From assembly GCF_029846275.1 (NCBI RefSeq), contig NZ_JARVWS010000002.1:744001-808000 (forward strand): a DNA stretch of 64,000 bases. Reading direction: 5' to 3'. This document shows, piece by piece, positions 41,587-49,454 of this stretch. Position numbers and translations under genes: made by a program. The notes beneath the pieces are model-generated. The model made no database searches, was not told the origin of the DNA, and worked only from the letters and a program-made list of their open reading frames with translations. The stretch is from Nocardioides sp. CER19. GTDB taxonomy: Bacteria; Actinomycetota; Actinomycetes; Propionibacteriales; Nocardioidaceae. Each line of letters opens with the position of its first letter. The first letter of the stretch is position 1.

Positions 41587-44500
41587 TCATGCGGTCTCCC
41601 GGACCCGTTCGAGCGAGGCGCGCCTGGCCACCGTCCAGCCGATGCCGGTGCTGCACGCGGCGACCACGGCGAGCACCGCCGCGGCGACGACGGTGACCGG
41701 GACCCATGGCGTTCCGAGGTCGAGGGTGTCGACGCCGGGCGCCTCGGCGAAGAGCGGCACGATCGGCATGGACATGGCGGCTCCGACCAGGCCGCACGCG
41801 CCGCCGGCGAGCACGCCGAGGACCACGGCGGGGAGCTGCGCGGTCCAGCCCAGCCGGTGCACGTCCCGACGACGTACGCCGCCGAGCCAGAGGGTCGACA
41901 GGTCCCGGGCCGTGCGCCGCCAGCCGCTGACGGCCAGCACGGTGAGCAGGATGAGCGCGACGCCGATGGCGGCCAGGCCGACCACGAGCCCGAGCGAGAC
42001 GCTCCAGGCGGGTGCCGACTGGTCGTAGCGCTGCCTGATCTCGGCGAGCCGCGTCGTGCTCACGACGCCGATGCCGTCGTGCTCCAGCGCGTCGACGACC
42101 GGGCCCAGGGCCGCGGTGTCCTTCGCCCACAGCTCGACCTGCAGGTCGCTCCCCGACGAGGCGGCCCGCCGGAAGACGTCGAGGTCGACGAGGGCGGCCC
42201 GGTCGGGTGCGCCGGGGATCCTCGGGACGACCGCGGCGGCCCGTCCGGCCTGCGGGCGACCGTTGAAGCCGGTGAGCACGAGGTCGGGCGTCGCGGCAGG
42301 GGCCGTGACGAGGGCCGGGACCTCCTCCGGCAGCCAACCCTGCGAGACGGAGACGCGCTCCTCGCCGCGGGTGTCGACGGCCAGGGTGAGCCCGTCGGCG
42401 ATCCGGTGCGGGGTGGCCCGGTCGTCGGGACCCGGGCTCCAGGCGTCGCCGAGGGCGACGGGGGCGCCGTCGCTCCGGACGTCCTGCACGGTGACCGACC
42501 CGGTCACCCGCGACCCGCCGGTGGTCGAGAGCGTGAGACCGACGAGGTCGCAGCCGTCGTCGCAGCTCACGGGCGCGGTCAGCCGTCGCGAGCCCTCGCG
42601 GGGCACCGGCCCGAGCTCGGTGTGGGACCGAGAGCTGCCGGAGGCGAGGTCGGCGCCGAGCGTGACGGCGCCCTCGCCGGGCTCGCTCAGCCCCGGTGCG
42701 GTGGCCGTCACGGAGAGCGCCGTGCCCGTGAACGCCACCGGTGCGACGGCGCCGGCCTCCAGTGCCGCCCAGGCCTTCGTCCGCGCCAGGTCGTCCGCCA
42801 GGTCGCCCGGGAGCAGCGCGATGCGGCGGAAGTCGGCGGGGCGGACGGCCAAGGTGGGGACCGTCTTCGTCCCCTGGATCCGTACGACGGGCATGACGCC
42901 TGGCCTGTCACCGACCGCCTCCTCGACGGCCGTCAGGTCGTGGCTGGCGACGAGCGCGACGACCGGCGCGCCGGCCTCCTGCTCGGCGGCGGCCGTGCGG
43001 TTGCGGTCGGCGACCACCACCGCGTCGACCGAGAACACCGCGAGCGCCGCGGCGACCGTGAGGACGGTGACCGTGCTGCGCAGCGCCGGGCTGCGGCCGG
43101 CCTCGAGCAGTGCGACGGCGGTCCGTGCGCGGCCACGGCGCAACAGCAGGCGCCCCCACGCCGCCGTGAGCGGTGTCAGCAGGTGCGCCAGGAGCAGCCC
43201 GGTGAACAGCGCCACGATGCTGGGCGCCACGAGCGCGACCGGACCGTCGAGGCCGCCGCCGACGAAGAGGACGACCACGACCCCGCAGGCGACGACCAGC
43301 ACCGCGTCGACCGCGCCCACCCGCCAGCCGCGCCGGGCCGAGGAGCTCCGGCGCAGCAGCGCGTCGACCGGCATCCGGCCGACCCGGCTCGCGGCCAGGA
43401 GGATCGTGAGCACGAGGACGGCGATCACGGCGGCGACCGCGAGGAGGACCGGCAGCCGGAGCTCGACGCCGGCGTCCCCCGGCAGCAGCCGTGCTGCGAG
43501 CGCCCCGCCGGCCCAGGCGGCCGCGACGCCGGGGACCAGACCGAGACCGACCGCCGGCAGGAGCTCGGTGAGGACCAGCCGGCCGCCACCCCGCACGCCG
43601 CGGCCCCGGAGCCGGGCGACCGCCACCTCGTTGCGGCGCAGGTCGGTGACCGCGACGAGCGCGAGCCAGAGGACGACCAGGCAGAGCAGGCCGAGCTGCG
43701 CCATCAGCAGCGGCACGATGACGTGGGCGTCGTGCTGCTGGGACCGGACGTCGGCGGCGGTGTCGGTCAGCCCGGTCGTCAGCTGCACGCGCGGCCCCGA
43801 CGTCGATCGCGCGAGGCTCGTGCGCAGTGCGGACAGCTGGTCGCCCAGCCGGAGCAGCTCGTCGACGCCGACGCGCTCGGGGCGCAGGCGAAGGCCGACG
43901 TACGACGTGGCGACCGGGAGCCGTCGGCCGCTCGTGAAGGTCTGCTCGACGGTCAGCCACGCCTCGTGCCGTTTCATCACCGGCACGTCCTCCGTGGTCG
44001 TGCCGGAGAAGCCGGTCAGGTCCTGCACGAACCAGGAGGCGTCGGGGTCGCTGTAGGCGCCCACGACGGTGAGGTGGCGGCCCGGGGGAGCCTCCGTGCC
44101 GGGGGAGAGCTCCGAGGCCTGCACGCGTCGTCCGACCGCCAGGTGGAAGTAGTCGGCGTCGGCCGCGCTGACGAGGATCTCGCCCGCCGCGCGCGGACAC
44201 CGGCCGTCGACGATCTCGACGTGCTCGCACGCGGCGGTGCGCCACATCAGCTGTCCGACCGACACCTCCGTCCCGACGCGATGGGTCAGCGTGTCGGTCC
44301 ACCCCAGCACCGGCGGTCCGTACGACGCCCGGGCACCGGGCGGCACGCGGTCGAGCAGCTCGGTCGGCTCCGGCGGGACGGCCGGCTTCTCCGTCGACCA
44401 CCGGGCGGCCTCACGCTGCGCCGCCTCGAGCTGGACGCCGGAGAGCAGCGGCGTCGTGTGCGCCAGCCGGACGTCGACCAGGCTCTGCAGCATCACGCGG

Positions 44501-44616
44501 TCGTAGAGCGGCGCGAACACGGCGCAGGCGGTGACCAGCGCCGCCAGGACCGCCAGGGCGGCCGCCTGCCCCTTCCGGTACCTGAGCGCCGCCCACACGA
44601 GGGCGAACTCTCCCAT
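41587..44616 (-). CDS. FtsX-like ABC permease B, paralogue of A
   Basis: About 1009 residues with the same architecture as permease A: N-terminal helix, large outer domain, central helices (LIVPLLMAQLGLLCLVVLWLALVAVTDLRRNEVAVARLRG), second outer domain and C-terminal helices ending WTVARRASLERVRETA. YRKGQAAALAVLAALVTACAVFAPLYDR is nearly shared with A. I place the start at ATG 44616, before the conserved ALRYRKGQ. In-frame ATGs further upstream would intrude into the divergent GAF-ANTAR region and add a non-conserved ~60 residues. No Shine-Dalgarno is visible. It heads the four-gene operon. Confidence 0.88.
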   Translation of the reverse strand: MGEFALVWAALRYRKGQAAALAVLAALVTACAVFAPLYDRVMLQSLVDVRLAHTTPLLSGVQLEAAQREAARWSTEKPAVPPEPTELLDRVPPGARASYGPPVLGWTDTLTHRVGTEVSVGQLMWRTAACEHVEIVDGRCPRAAGEILVSAADADYFHLAVGRRVQASELSPGTEAPPGRHLTVVGAYSDPDASWFVQDLTGFSGTTTEDVPVMKRHEAWLTVEQTFTSGRRLPVATSYVGLRLRPERVGVDELLRLGDQLSALRTSLARSTSGPRVQLTTGLTDTAADVRSQQHDAHVIVPLLMAQLGLLCLVVLWLALVAVTDLRRNEVAVARLRGRGVRGGGRLVLTELLPAVGLGLVPGVAAAWAGGALAARLLPGDAGVELRLPVLLAVAAVIAVLVLTILLAASRVGRMPVDALLRRSSSARRGWRVGAVDAVLVVACGVVVVLFVGGGLDGPVALVAPSIVALFTGLLLAHLLTPLTAAWGRLLLRRGRARTAVALLEAGRSPALRSTVTVLTVAAALAVFSVDAVVVADRNRTAAAEQEAGAPVVALVASHDLTAVEEAVGDRPGVMPVVRIQGTKTVPTLAVRPADFRRIALLPGDLADDLARTKAWAALEAGAVAPVAFTGTALSVTATAPGLSEPGEGAVTLGADLASGSSRSHTELGPVPREGSRRLTAPVSCDDGCDLVGLTLSTTGGSRVTGSVTVQDVRSDGAPVALGDAWSPGPDDRATPHRIADGLTLAVDTRGEERVSVSQGWLPEEVPALVTAPAATPDLVLTGFNGRPQAGRAAAVVPRIPGAPDRAALVDLDVFRRAASSGSDLQVELWAKDTAALGPVVDALEHDGIGVVSTTRLAEIRQRYDQSAPAWSVSLGLVVGLAAIGVALILLTVLAVSGWRRTARDLSTLWLGGVRRRDVHRLGWTAQLPAVVLGVLAGGACGLVGAAMSMPIVPLFAEAPGVDTLDLGTPWVPVTVVAAAVLAVVAACSTGIGWTVARRASLERVRETA

Positions 44617-44617
44617 A

Positions 44618-44629
44618 TGACGTGGGTCA
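44618..44629. promoter_or_regulatory. TGAC-N4-GTCA palindrome in the divergent promoter region
   Basis: TGACGTGGGTCA lies 1 nt upstream of the permease-B start and about 95 bp before the GAF-ANTAR gene. It is nearly identical to the site at 17117-17128 (13-mer TGACGTRGGTCAC). A regulator site is possible. Confidence 0.35.
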
Positions 44630-44663
44630 CACTCGGGAACCGATGGACCAATGCTTGGTAACA

Positions 44664-44717
44664 GAGCCATGACATACTTGGTGTGGCTCAAGAAGTGGGC
44701 CTCCTGACCCGAGGAGG
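44664..44717 (+). promoter_or_regulatory. two leader hairpins, the second covering the ANTAR-gene Shine-Dalgarno
   Basis: Hairpin 1: GAGCCA (44664-44669) pairs with TGGCTC (44684-44689). Hairpin 2: CCTCCT (44700-44705) pairs with AGGAGG (44712-44717) around the hexaloop GACCCG. Hairpin 2 fully buries the Shine-Dalgarno of the TTG at 44723. Hexaloop hairpins in pairs are what ANTAR domains bind, although loop 1 is 14 nt and loop 2 lacks the usual A1/G4 pattern. Confidence 0.45.
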
Positions 44718-44722
44718 TTCCT

Positions 44723-45481
44723 TTGACGACCCCACCCGCAGGACTTCCCGAGGCGGATGCCGTGACAGAGCAACTGCCGTTCGATGAGGCGGCCAAGGCC
44801 TTCCGGGCCCTCGCCGAGCTCGTCTACCAGGCCGACTCCTACGCCGAGGTCTACGACGCCATCTGCCGGACCGCGCTGAGCGCCGTCCCGGGCTGCGACC
44901 GGGCGTGCGTCATGACGATGCGGGCCGGCGAGCCGCCGGTCTGCGAGGCCGCCACCGATCCGATCGCCCGTCGGATCGACGAGATGGAGCGGCAGGTCGG
45001 CGAGGGGCCGTGCGTCGACGCGATCCTGACCCAGCGCTACGAGTGCGACGCCGACATCAGCATCGGCCCGACCTGGCCCCGGCTCGCCGAGCGGGTCCTG
45101 GCGGAGACGCCGGTGCGGGGGATGGTCGGCTACCGGATCCTCGTCGGCAGCCGGAAGGCGGGCGCACTCAACCTCTTCTCCGACACCCCGGGAGCCTTCA
45201 CGGCCGAGGCCGGCAGCATGGGCGCGATCATGGCTGCCTTCGCGTCGGTCGCCCTCGCGGCGGCAGCTGAGCACGAGAGCGCGCGGAGCCTCCGTGACGC
45301 CCTCGACAGCAACCGCGAGATCGGCAAGGCGATCGGCCTGATGATGGCCACGCACGGCATCAGCGACGAAGACGCGTTCAACATGCTGCGGGACGCCTCC
45401 AGCAAGCTCAACCTCAGGCTGGCGATCGTCGCGCGGCGCCTGGTCGAGAAGCACAACGACGATGCCCCGGACGCGGTCTGA
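44723..45481 (+). CDS. GAF and ANTAR domain protein
   Basis: 252 residues. The GAF domain spans about 25-190 (VYDAICRTALSAVPGCDRACVMTM ... GAIMAAFASVALA). ANTAR spans about 195-250: REIGKAIGLMMATHGISDEDAFNMLRDASSKLNLRLAIVARRLV, with the AIGLMM and AF-ML residues of RNA-binding ANTAR helices. It probably senses a ligand or redox state and blocks terminators or hairpins in target mRNAs. TTG 44723 is chosen because AGGAGG (44712-44717) sits 5 nt upstream. The next gene, a LuxR regulator, starts 1 nt after the stop. Confidence 0.9.
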   Translation: MTTPPAGLPEADAVTEQLPFDEAAKAFRALAELVYQADSYAEVYDAICRTALSAVPGCDRACVMTMRAGEPPVCEAATDPIARRIDEMERQVGEGPCVDAILTQRYECDADISIGPTWPRLAERVLAETPVRGMVGYRILVGSRKAGALNLFSDTPGAFTAEAGSMGAIMAAFASVALAAAAEHESARSLRDALDSNREIGKAIGLMMATHGISDEDAFNMLRDASSKLNLRLAIVARRLVEKHNDDAPDAV

Positions 45482-45482
45482 G

Positions 45483-46073
45483 GTGACGGCGCAGCCTCCG
45501 CAGAGGCCGTTGCGCGTCGTCGTCGCCAGCCATCGCGAGATCCTCGCGCGCGGACTCGTGGCGATCCTGGCCGACCATCCCGAGGCGGTCGCCGTCAGCG
45601 TCGGCGCGAGCCTGCGCGGTGTCGGGCCGGCCGTCGACGTCGTCCTCTACGACCTCGCGCTGCTGGACGACTCCGGCCCGACCCCGCTCCGGGAGCTGGT
45701 GCGGGCGTCGGCCGGTCGGGTGATCGGCCTCGCGGAGTCGATCGACGGTCCGCACCGGCACGTCGTCGACGAGCACGGGCTCGCGGGGTTCCTCCCCACC
45801 GACGTGCACGCCCAGGAGCTCTTCGGCGCCATCGCGGCCGTCGCCGCAGGCCGCCTGCTGCCTCGTGCCGTCGAGGACGCCGGGCCGCTCACCCGGCGCG
45901 AGGCCGAGATCGTGGGCCTGATCGCGCAGGGGCTCTCCAACGACGAGATCGCCGCCAAGCTGGTCATCAGCCACAACACGTTGAAGAGCCACATCCGCCA
46001 GGCCTATCGCCGGATCGGCGTGTCCACCCGGGCACAGGCGGTGGCCTGGGCCAACCAGCACGGGCTGGGCTGA
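45483..46073 (+). CDS. LuxR/NarL-type regulator with atypical receiver domain
   Basis: 196 residues. The C-terminal LuxR HTH is clear: LTRREAEIVGLIAQGLSNDEIAAKLVISHNTLKSHIRQAYRRIGVSTRAQAVAWA. The N-terminal domain has the receiver length (about 10-125), starting LRVVVASHREILARGLVAILADH, where the usual acidic pair is replaced by Ser-His. DVVLYDLALL could supply the phospho-Asp position. It may therefore work without classical phosphorylation. The start could also be ATG 45462, overlapping the ANTAR gene. No sensor kinase is adjacent. Confidence 0.85.
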   Translation: MTAQPPQRPLRVVVASHREILARGLVAILADHPEAVAVSVGASLRGVGPAVDVVLYDLALLDDSGPTPLRELVRASAGRVIGLAESIDGPHRHVVDEHGLAGFLPTDVHAQELFGAIAAVAAGRLLPRAVEDAGPLTRREAEIVGLIAQGLSNDEIAAKLVISHNTLKSHIRQAYRRIGVSTRAQAVAWANQHGLG

Positions 46074-46132
46074 GTCGCCGGCCGTTCGTCCGGCTACTCA
46101 TCCGGCAGGGCCTCGGCGGTTACCGGCAGCCC

Positions 46133-46261
46133 ATGACGTCCTCGCCCGAAGCGCTCGCCGAGCCTCTCGTCCCCGCTCCACCCGGGCCTGCCCCCGACGG
46201 TCCCGAGGGGTTCCTCGACTGCCGCGGGCACTGGCACTCCTGGAGCGAGGAGGAGGCGTGA
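46133..46261 (+). CDS. 42-residue peptide, coupled to a diiron-enzyme gene
   Basis: 42 residues: a Pro/Ala-rich leader-like stretch (MTSSPEALAEPLVPAPPGPA) and then a compact end, FLDCRGHWHSWSEEEA, with one Cys, two His and two Trp. The stop overlaps the next start (TGATG), and its last codons (GAG GAG GAG) form the Shine-Dalgarno of that gene. It could be a metal-binding small protein or a substrate peptide of the enzyme encoded next. No family is recognised, and chance is not excluded. Confidence 0.5.
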   Translation: MTSSPEALAEPLVPAPPGPAPDGPEGFLDCRGHWHSWSEEEA

Positions 46262-47211
46262 TGCACCTGCCCAAGCCGCGTGGCGCGTTCAGCGAGCAGG
46301 TGGTGGCGACGCTCGCCTCGGGCGACCCCACCGGTGTCGGCCGCGCCCCGGAGCCCGAGACTGCGGAAGACGCGGCCCTCGCGCTGTGGTCTCTCTACGA
46401 GCTGTCTTACCGCGGCTTCGAGGAGGTCGACGACCGGCTGGAGTGGGCGCCGGAGCTCGTCGCCGTCCGGCGCGCCCTCGAGGAGGACCTCGAGGCACGG
46501 CTGCGCTCGCGCTGGAGCGGCACGCCGTCGTACGAGGGTGACTTCGCGGCCGCCTTCTTCGCCGAGGTGGAGGGTCACGACGGCCCGTCGCTCGCGCGCT
46601 TCGTGCAGCGCGACGCGACCGCCGACCAGGTGATGGAGCTGCTGCAGGCGCGCTCGGTCTACCACTTGAAGGAGTCCGACCCGGTCGCTTTCAGCGTGCC
46701 GCGGCTGCCGGTCGCGCCGCGGGCCGCCCTGATGGAGCTGCAGTACGACGAGTACGGCGGCGGCCGGCCGGACCGGCTGCACGCCCACCTGTTCGCCGGG
46801 GGACTCGCCGCGCTCGGCCTCGATCCCCACGAGGGCGCCTACGTCGACCAGGCGCCGCTGTCGGTGCTGGAGCAGAACAACGCGATGAGCCTCTTCGGGC
46901 TCAACCGGCGGCTCCGGGGCGCCTCGGTCGGCCACCTGGCCGCCTTCGAGGCGACCAGCTCGGGTCCCTGCCGACGCATGTCCCAGGGCCTCGCGCGGCT
47001 GGGGCTCGCGGAGGAGATGCGGGCCTACTACGACGAGCACGTCGAGGCCGACGCGGTGCACGAGCAGCTCGCCGTGCGCCTGATCTGCGCACCGCTCGTC
47101 GCGGCGGAGCCCGAGACGGAGGGCGACGTGTGGTTCGGCGGGTTCACGTGCCTCGACCTCGAGGACCGGGTCGCGCGTCACTACCTCGAGCGCTGGGGGG
47201 TCTCGGCATGA
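46261..47211 (+). CDS. iron-containing redox enzyme family protein (haem-oxygenase-like diiron fold)
   Basis: About 316 residues, all-helical. Candidate metal ligands fit the HDO pattern: Glu in LYELSYRGFEEVDDRLEW, His in VYHLKESDP, Glu/Asp in LMELQYDEYGGGRPDRLHAHLF, His in EADAVHEQLAVRL. Family members (UndA, SznF, BesC, CADD) use a labile diiron centre and O2 to oxidise amino or fatty acids. The substrate is unknown here. It overlaps the small peptide gene upstream and the CDGSH gene downstream by 1 and 4 bp. GTG 46258 is an alternative start. Confidence 0.85.
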   Translation: MHLPKPRGAFSEQVVATLASGDPTGVGRAPEPETAEDAALALWSLYELSYRGFEEVDDRLEWAPELVAVRRALEEDLEARLRSRWSGTPSYEGDFAAAFFAEVEGHDGPSLARFVQRDATADQVMELLQARSVYHLKESDPVAFSVPRLPVAPRAALMELQYDEYGGGRPDRLHAHLFAGGLAALGLDPHEGAYVDQAPLSVLEQNNAMSLFGLNRRLRGASVGHLAAFEATSSGPCRRMSQGLARLGLAEEMRAYYDEHVEADAVHEQLAVRLICAPLVAAEPETEGDVWFGGFTCLDLEDRVARHYLERWGVSA

Positions 47212-47411
47212 GCGAGACCGCGACGCCCGACGTCGTCATCTGCCCCGGCGGCCCGCTGCTGCTGCGCGGGGAGCACCTGGTCCAGGACGAGGACGGCGTC
47301 GACCACGAGACCACGCGGCCGGTCTCGGCCGTGTGCCGCTGCGGGCGCTCGGCGACCAAGCCGTGGTGCGACGGGACGCACAAGGTCATCCCGGAGAAGC
47401 TGCGCCCCTAG
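47208..47411 (+). CDS. CDGSH iron-sulfur domain protein
   Basis: 67 residues. The [2Fe-2S] ligands are in CRCGRSATKPWCDGTHK (C-x-C ... C-D-G-T-H: three Cys and one His). The N-terminal part (VVICPGGPLLLRGEHLVQDEDG) is common to small bacterial CDGSH proteins. It probably acts as an electron carrier for the diiron enzyme encoded just upstream, with which it overlaps by 4 bp (ATGA). Confidence 0.92.
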   Translation: MSETATPDVVICPGGPLLLRGEHLVQDEDGVDHETTRPVSAVCRCGRSATKPWCDGTHKVIPEKLRP

Positions 47412-47414
47412 GGT
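47409..47414 (+). promoter_or_regulatory. -10 element of the kinase gene, leaderless layout
   Basis: TAGGGT includes the stop codon of the CDGSH gene and ends 6 nt before the ATG at 47421. Confidence 0.4.
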
Positions 47415-47420
47415 GGCCCC

Positions 47421-48119
47421 ATGCCGGCTCGACCGGGGGCCGTGGGGCCGCCGCACCTCGTCCTGCCGGACTTCGACGCCGTCGTACGCCGGGCGCGGGC
47501 CGTGGCGGGAGACGCGGGGCGCCACGTCATCGGCATCACGGGCAGTCCTGGGGCCGGGAAGACGACGCTGGCCCTGGCGCTGGTCGGTGCGCTCAACGCC
47601 TCGGCACCTGACCGGCGGCCGTGGGTCACGCACGTCCCCATGGACGGCTTCCACCTGGCCGACGTCGAGCTGACGCGGTTGGGTCGGCTCGACCGCAAGG
47701 GCGCGCCCGACACGTTCGACGCCGAGGGCTACGCGGCGCTCCTGGAGCGCCTGCGGGACGCCCGAGACGGTGAGACCGTCTACGCGCCCGCCTTCGACCG
47801 TGACATCGAGCAGCCGGTCGCCGGGGCGATCCCCGTCCCGCCGGACTGCCGCCTGGTGGTGACCGAGGGCAACTACCTGCTGGTCGACGAGCCGCGGTGG
47901 CGCCGGGCGCGGGCCGCGCTCGACGAGGCATGGTTCTGCGACCTCGACGACGAGACGCGTCGGCGGAGGCTGGTCGAGCGGCACGTGGAGTTCGGGAAGA
48001 CCCGCGCCCAGGCCGAGGCCTGGGTCGCCGGTGTCGACGAGCCCAACGCGGTGGCGATCGCGGCGACGCGGGCGTTCGCCGACGTCGTGGTCGCCGCCTC
48101 GGCGTCCGAGCCGCGGTAG
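47421..48119 (+). CDS. nucleoside/nucleotide kinase family protein (YggC/PanK-like P-loop)
   Basis: 232 residues. The P-loop is GITGSPGAGKTTLA, followed by THVPMDGFHLAD and a RKGAPDTFDAEGY motif, then VTEGNYLLVDEPRW. This matches the uridine-kinase/phosphoribulokinase-like family YggC (PRK09270), which phosphorylates an unidentified small molecule, possibly a sugar or nucleoside. It is separated from YjbR by 38 bp. Confidence 0.87.
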   Translation: MPARPGAVGPPHLVLPDFDAVVRRARAVAGDAGRHVIGITGSPGAGKTTLALALVGALNASAPDRRPWVTHVPMDGFHLADVELTRLGRLDRKGAPDTFDAEGYAALLERLRDARDGETVYAPAFDRDIEQPVAGAIPVPPDCRLVVTEGNYLLVDEPRWRRARAALDEAWFCDLDDETRRRRLVERHVEFGKTRAQAEAWVAGVDEPNAVAIAATRAFADVVVAASASEPR

Positions 48120-48157
48120 CCGGCAGCGCTGTCGGTGCCCTGTGCGAGGCTCGGGAC

Positions 48158-48526
48158 ATGCCCGAACGCCCGGATGTGCCGCCGGAGTGGGTCCGCCGGT
48201 TGAGCGACCTGCTGCTGCGGTTCCCCGAGTGCGTGGAGCGGGACGCCTGGACCGGTGTGTCCTGGCGGGTCGGCCAGGCGACGGTGGCGCACGTCTTCGG
48301 CGGTGAGGACCAGCTGTTCCGGGTGACGTTCCGGGCCGAGCCCGACGAGGTGATGGCGTTCGAGCACCTCGGGGCGCCCTACTTCCGCGCCTCCTGGGGC
48401 CGCAACGTCGTCGGTCTCCTCCTCGACGACGACACCGACTGGGGCGAGCTGGCCGAGCTGCTCACCGACTCCTACTGCCTCCAGGCGCCCGACCGGCTGG
48501 CCAGCCAGGTCCCGAGACCGGCCTGA
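48158..48526 (+). CDS. MmcQ/YjbR family protein
   Basis: 122 residues, a stand-alone YjbR-like domain: LLRFPECVERDAWTGVSWRVGQATVAHVF, FRVTFRAEPDEVMAFEHLGAPYFRASWGRNVVGLLLDDDTDWGELAELLTDSYCLQAP. Family members bind DNA or have unknown roles. GAGGCT ends 6 nt before the ATG. It contrasts with the fused YjbR protein at 18807. Confidence 0.82.
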   Translation: MPERPDVPPEWVRRLSDLLLRFPECVERDAWTGVSWRVGQATVAHVFGGEDQLFRVTFRAEPDEVMAFEHLGAPYFRASWGRNVVGLLLDDDTDWGELAELLTDSYCLQAPDRLASQVPRPA

Positions 48527-48668
48527 CGGCGCCCCCGCGGCGGGGATGTGTGGTCCCACAGCGGCGGGGCGCCGCGCTTCCCCGGCCTGCTCTTGCTACG
48601 GTCGGCGTAGGTATTGTCCGATGGGGGGGTCGCGTGGACCTGGGCACGACGGTGTCGGGGAGCGTCTC

Positions 48669-49115
48669 ATGACGTGGCGCGAGAGGTCCTTCGACCTGCC
48701 CTTCGCTCCTGAAGCCGCGCGGCACGCGCGGTCGCTGGTGCGCCAGTGCGCGGCCGAGCTCTCGGCAGACGTCGCCGACGACGCCGAGCTGGTGGTGTCG
48801 GAGCTGGTCACCAACGCGGTCGTGCACGGCATGCCGAGCATCCGGCTGACGGTCGTCGTCGAAGACGACCGGTTGACCGTCCGCGTCGCCGACGGCAGCA
48901 GCCGCCTTCCGGCACGAGCGGCGACCCCGACGACGGATGCGCTTTCCGGGCGCGGACTCGAGATCGTGGAGCTGCTGTCCGCCGCGTGGGGGACGGAGCC
49001 GGATCGGGTGCGCGGAGGCAAGACCGTATGGTCTTGTGTCAAGGACTCCGCGCGGACCGATGCGGACCGCGTCATCGGAGTGGGACAGATAGAGGGTGGA
49101 ACGGCATGGAACTGA
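48669..49115 (+). CDS. anti-sigma-type ATP-binding protein (RsbW/HATPase)
   Basis: 148 residues with a GHKL ATPase fold. The N-box is ELVVSELVTNAVVHG, G1 is VRVADGSS and G2 is GRGLEIVELLSAAWG. It is the kinase arm of a partner-switching module: it would phosphorylate the STAS protein encoded next and, when free, hold a sigma factor. Its stop lies inside the STAS gene (10-bp overlap). No sigma factor is encoded in this window. Confidence 0.88.
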   Translation: MTWRERSFDLPFAPEAARHARSLVRQCAAELSADVADDAELVVSELVTNAVVHGMPSIRLTVVVEDDRLTVRVADGSSRLPARAATPTTDALSGRGLEIVELLSAAWGTEPDRVRGGKTVWSCVKDSARTDADRVIGVGQIEGGTAWN

Positions 49116-49417
49116 CGATCGCGACGGCAGGGTCGGAGCTCACGCCGAAGGGCTCCATCGATCTCGTGAGCCGTCACGAGCTCGTCGACGCGGGCCGGGC
49201 GGTGCTCGACGAGCACGGAGCCCTGGTCCTCAACATGAAGGGTGTCGACTTCATGGACTCGGTCGGGGTCGGCGCGGTCATCGAGCTGGCCAAGACGGCC
49301 TCCTCGCGCGGCGCCACCTTCGCGCTCATCGAGCCCTCGCCGCCCGTGCAGCGTGTTCTCGCGGTGACCGGTCTGGCTGACGCGTGGCCCCTCGAGAACC
49401 CCACCGACACCGTGTGA
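49106..49417 (+). CDS. STAS domain anti-anti-sigma protein (RsbV-like)
   Basis: 103 residues. GSIDLVSRHELVDAGRAVLDEHGALVLNMKGVDFMDSVGVGAVIELAKTASSRGATFALIEPSPPV fits the STAS fold. The phosphoserine is in FMDSVGVGA, as in RsbV/SpoIIAA. It probably binds the HATPase protein encoded upstream and is dephosphorylated by the PP2C protein encoded downstream. Confidence 0.88.
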   Translation: MELTIATAGSELTPKGSIDLVSRHELVDAGRAVLDEHGALVLNMKGVDFMDSVGVGAVIELAKTASSRGATFALIEPSPPVQRVLAVTGLADAWPLENPTDTV

Positions 49418-49454
49418 TGACCCGTCTCGGACCCGGTGCGCCCCGCCAGGTGTC

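Noticed and set aside
41857..44661. 934-residue open frame on the plus strand opposite permease B
   Set aside because: It is a shadow of the FtsX-like gene, with no recognisable domain and biased composition.
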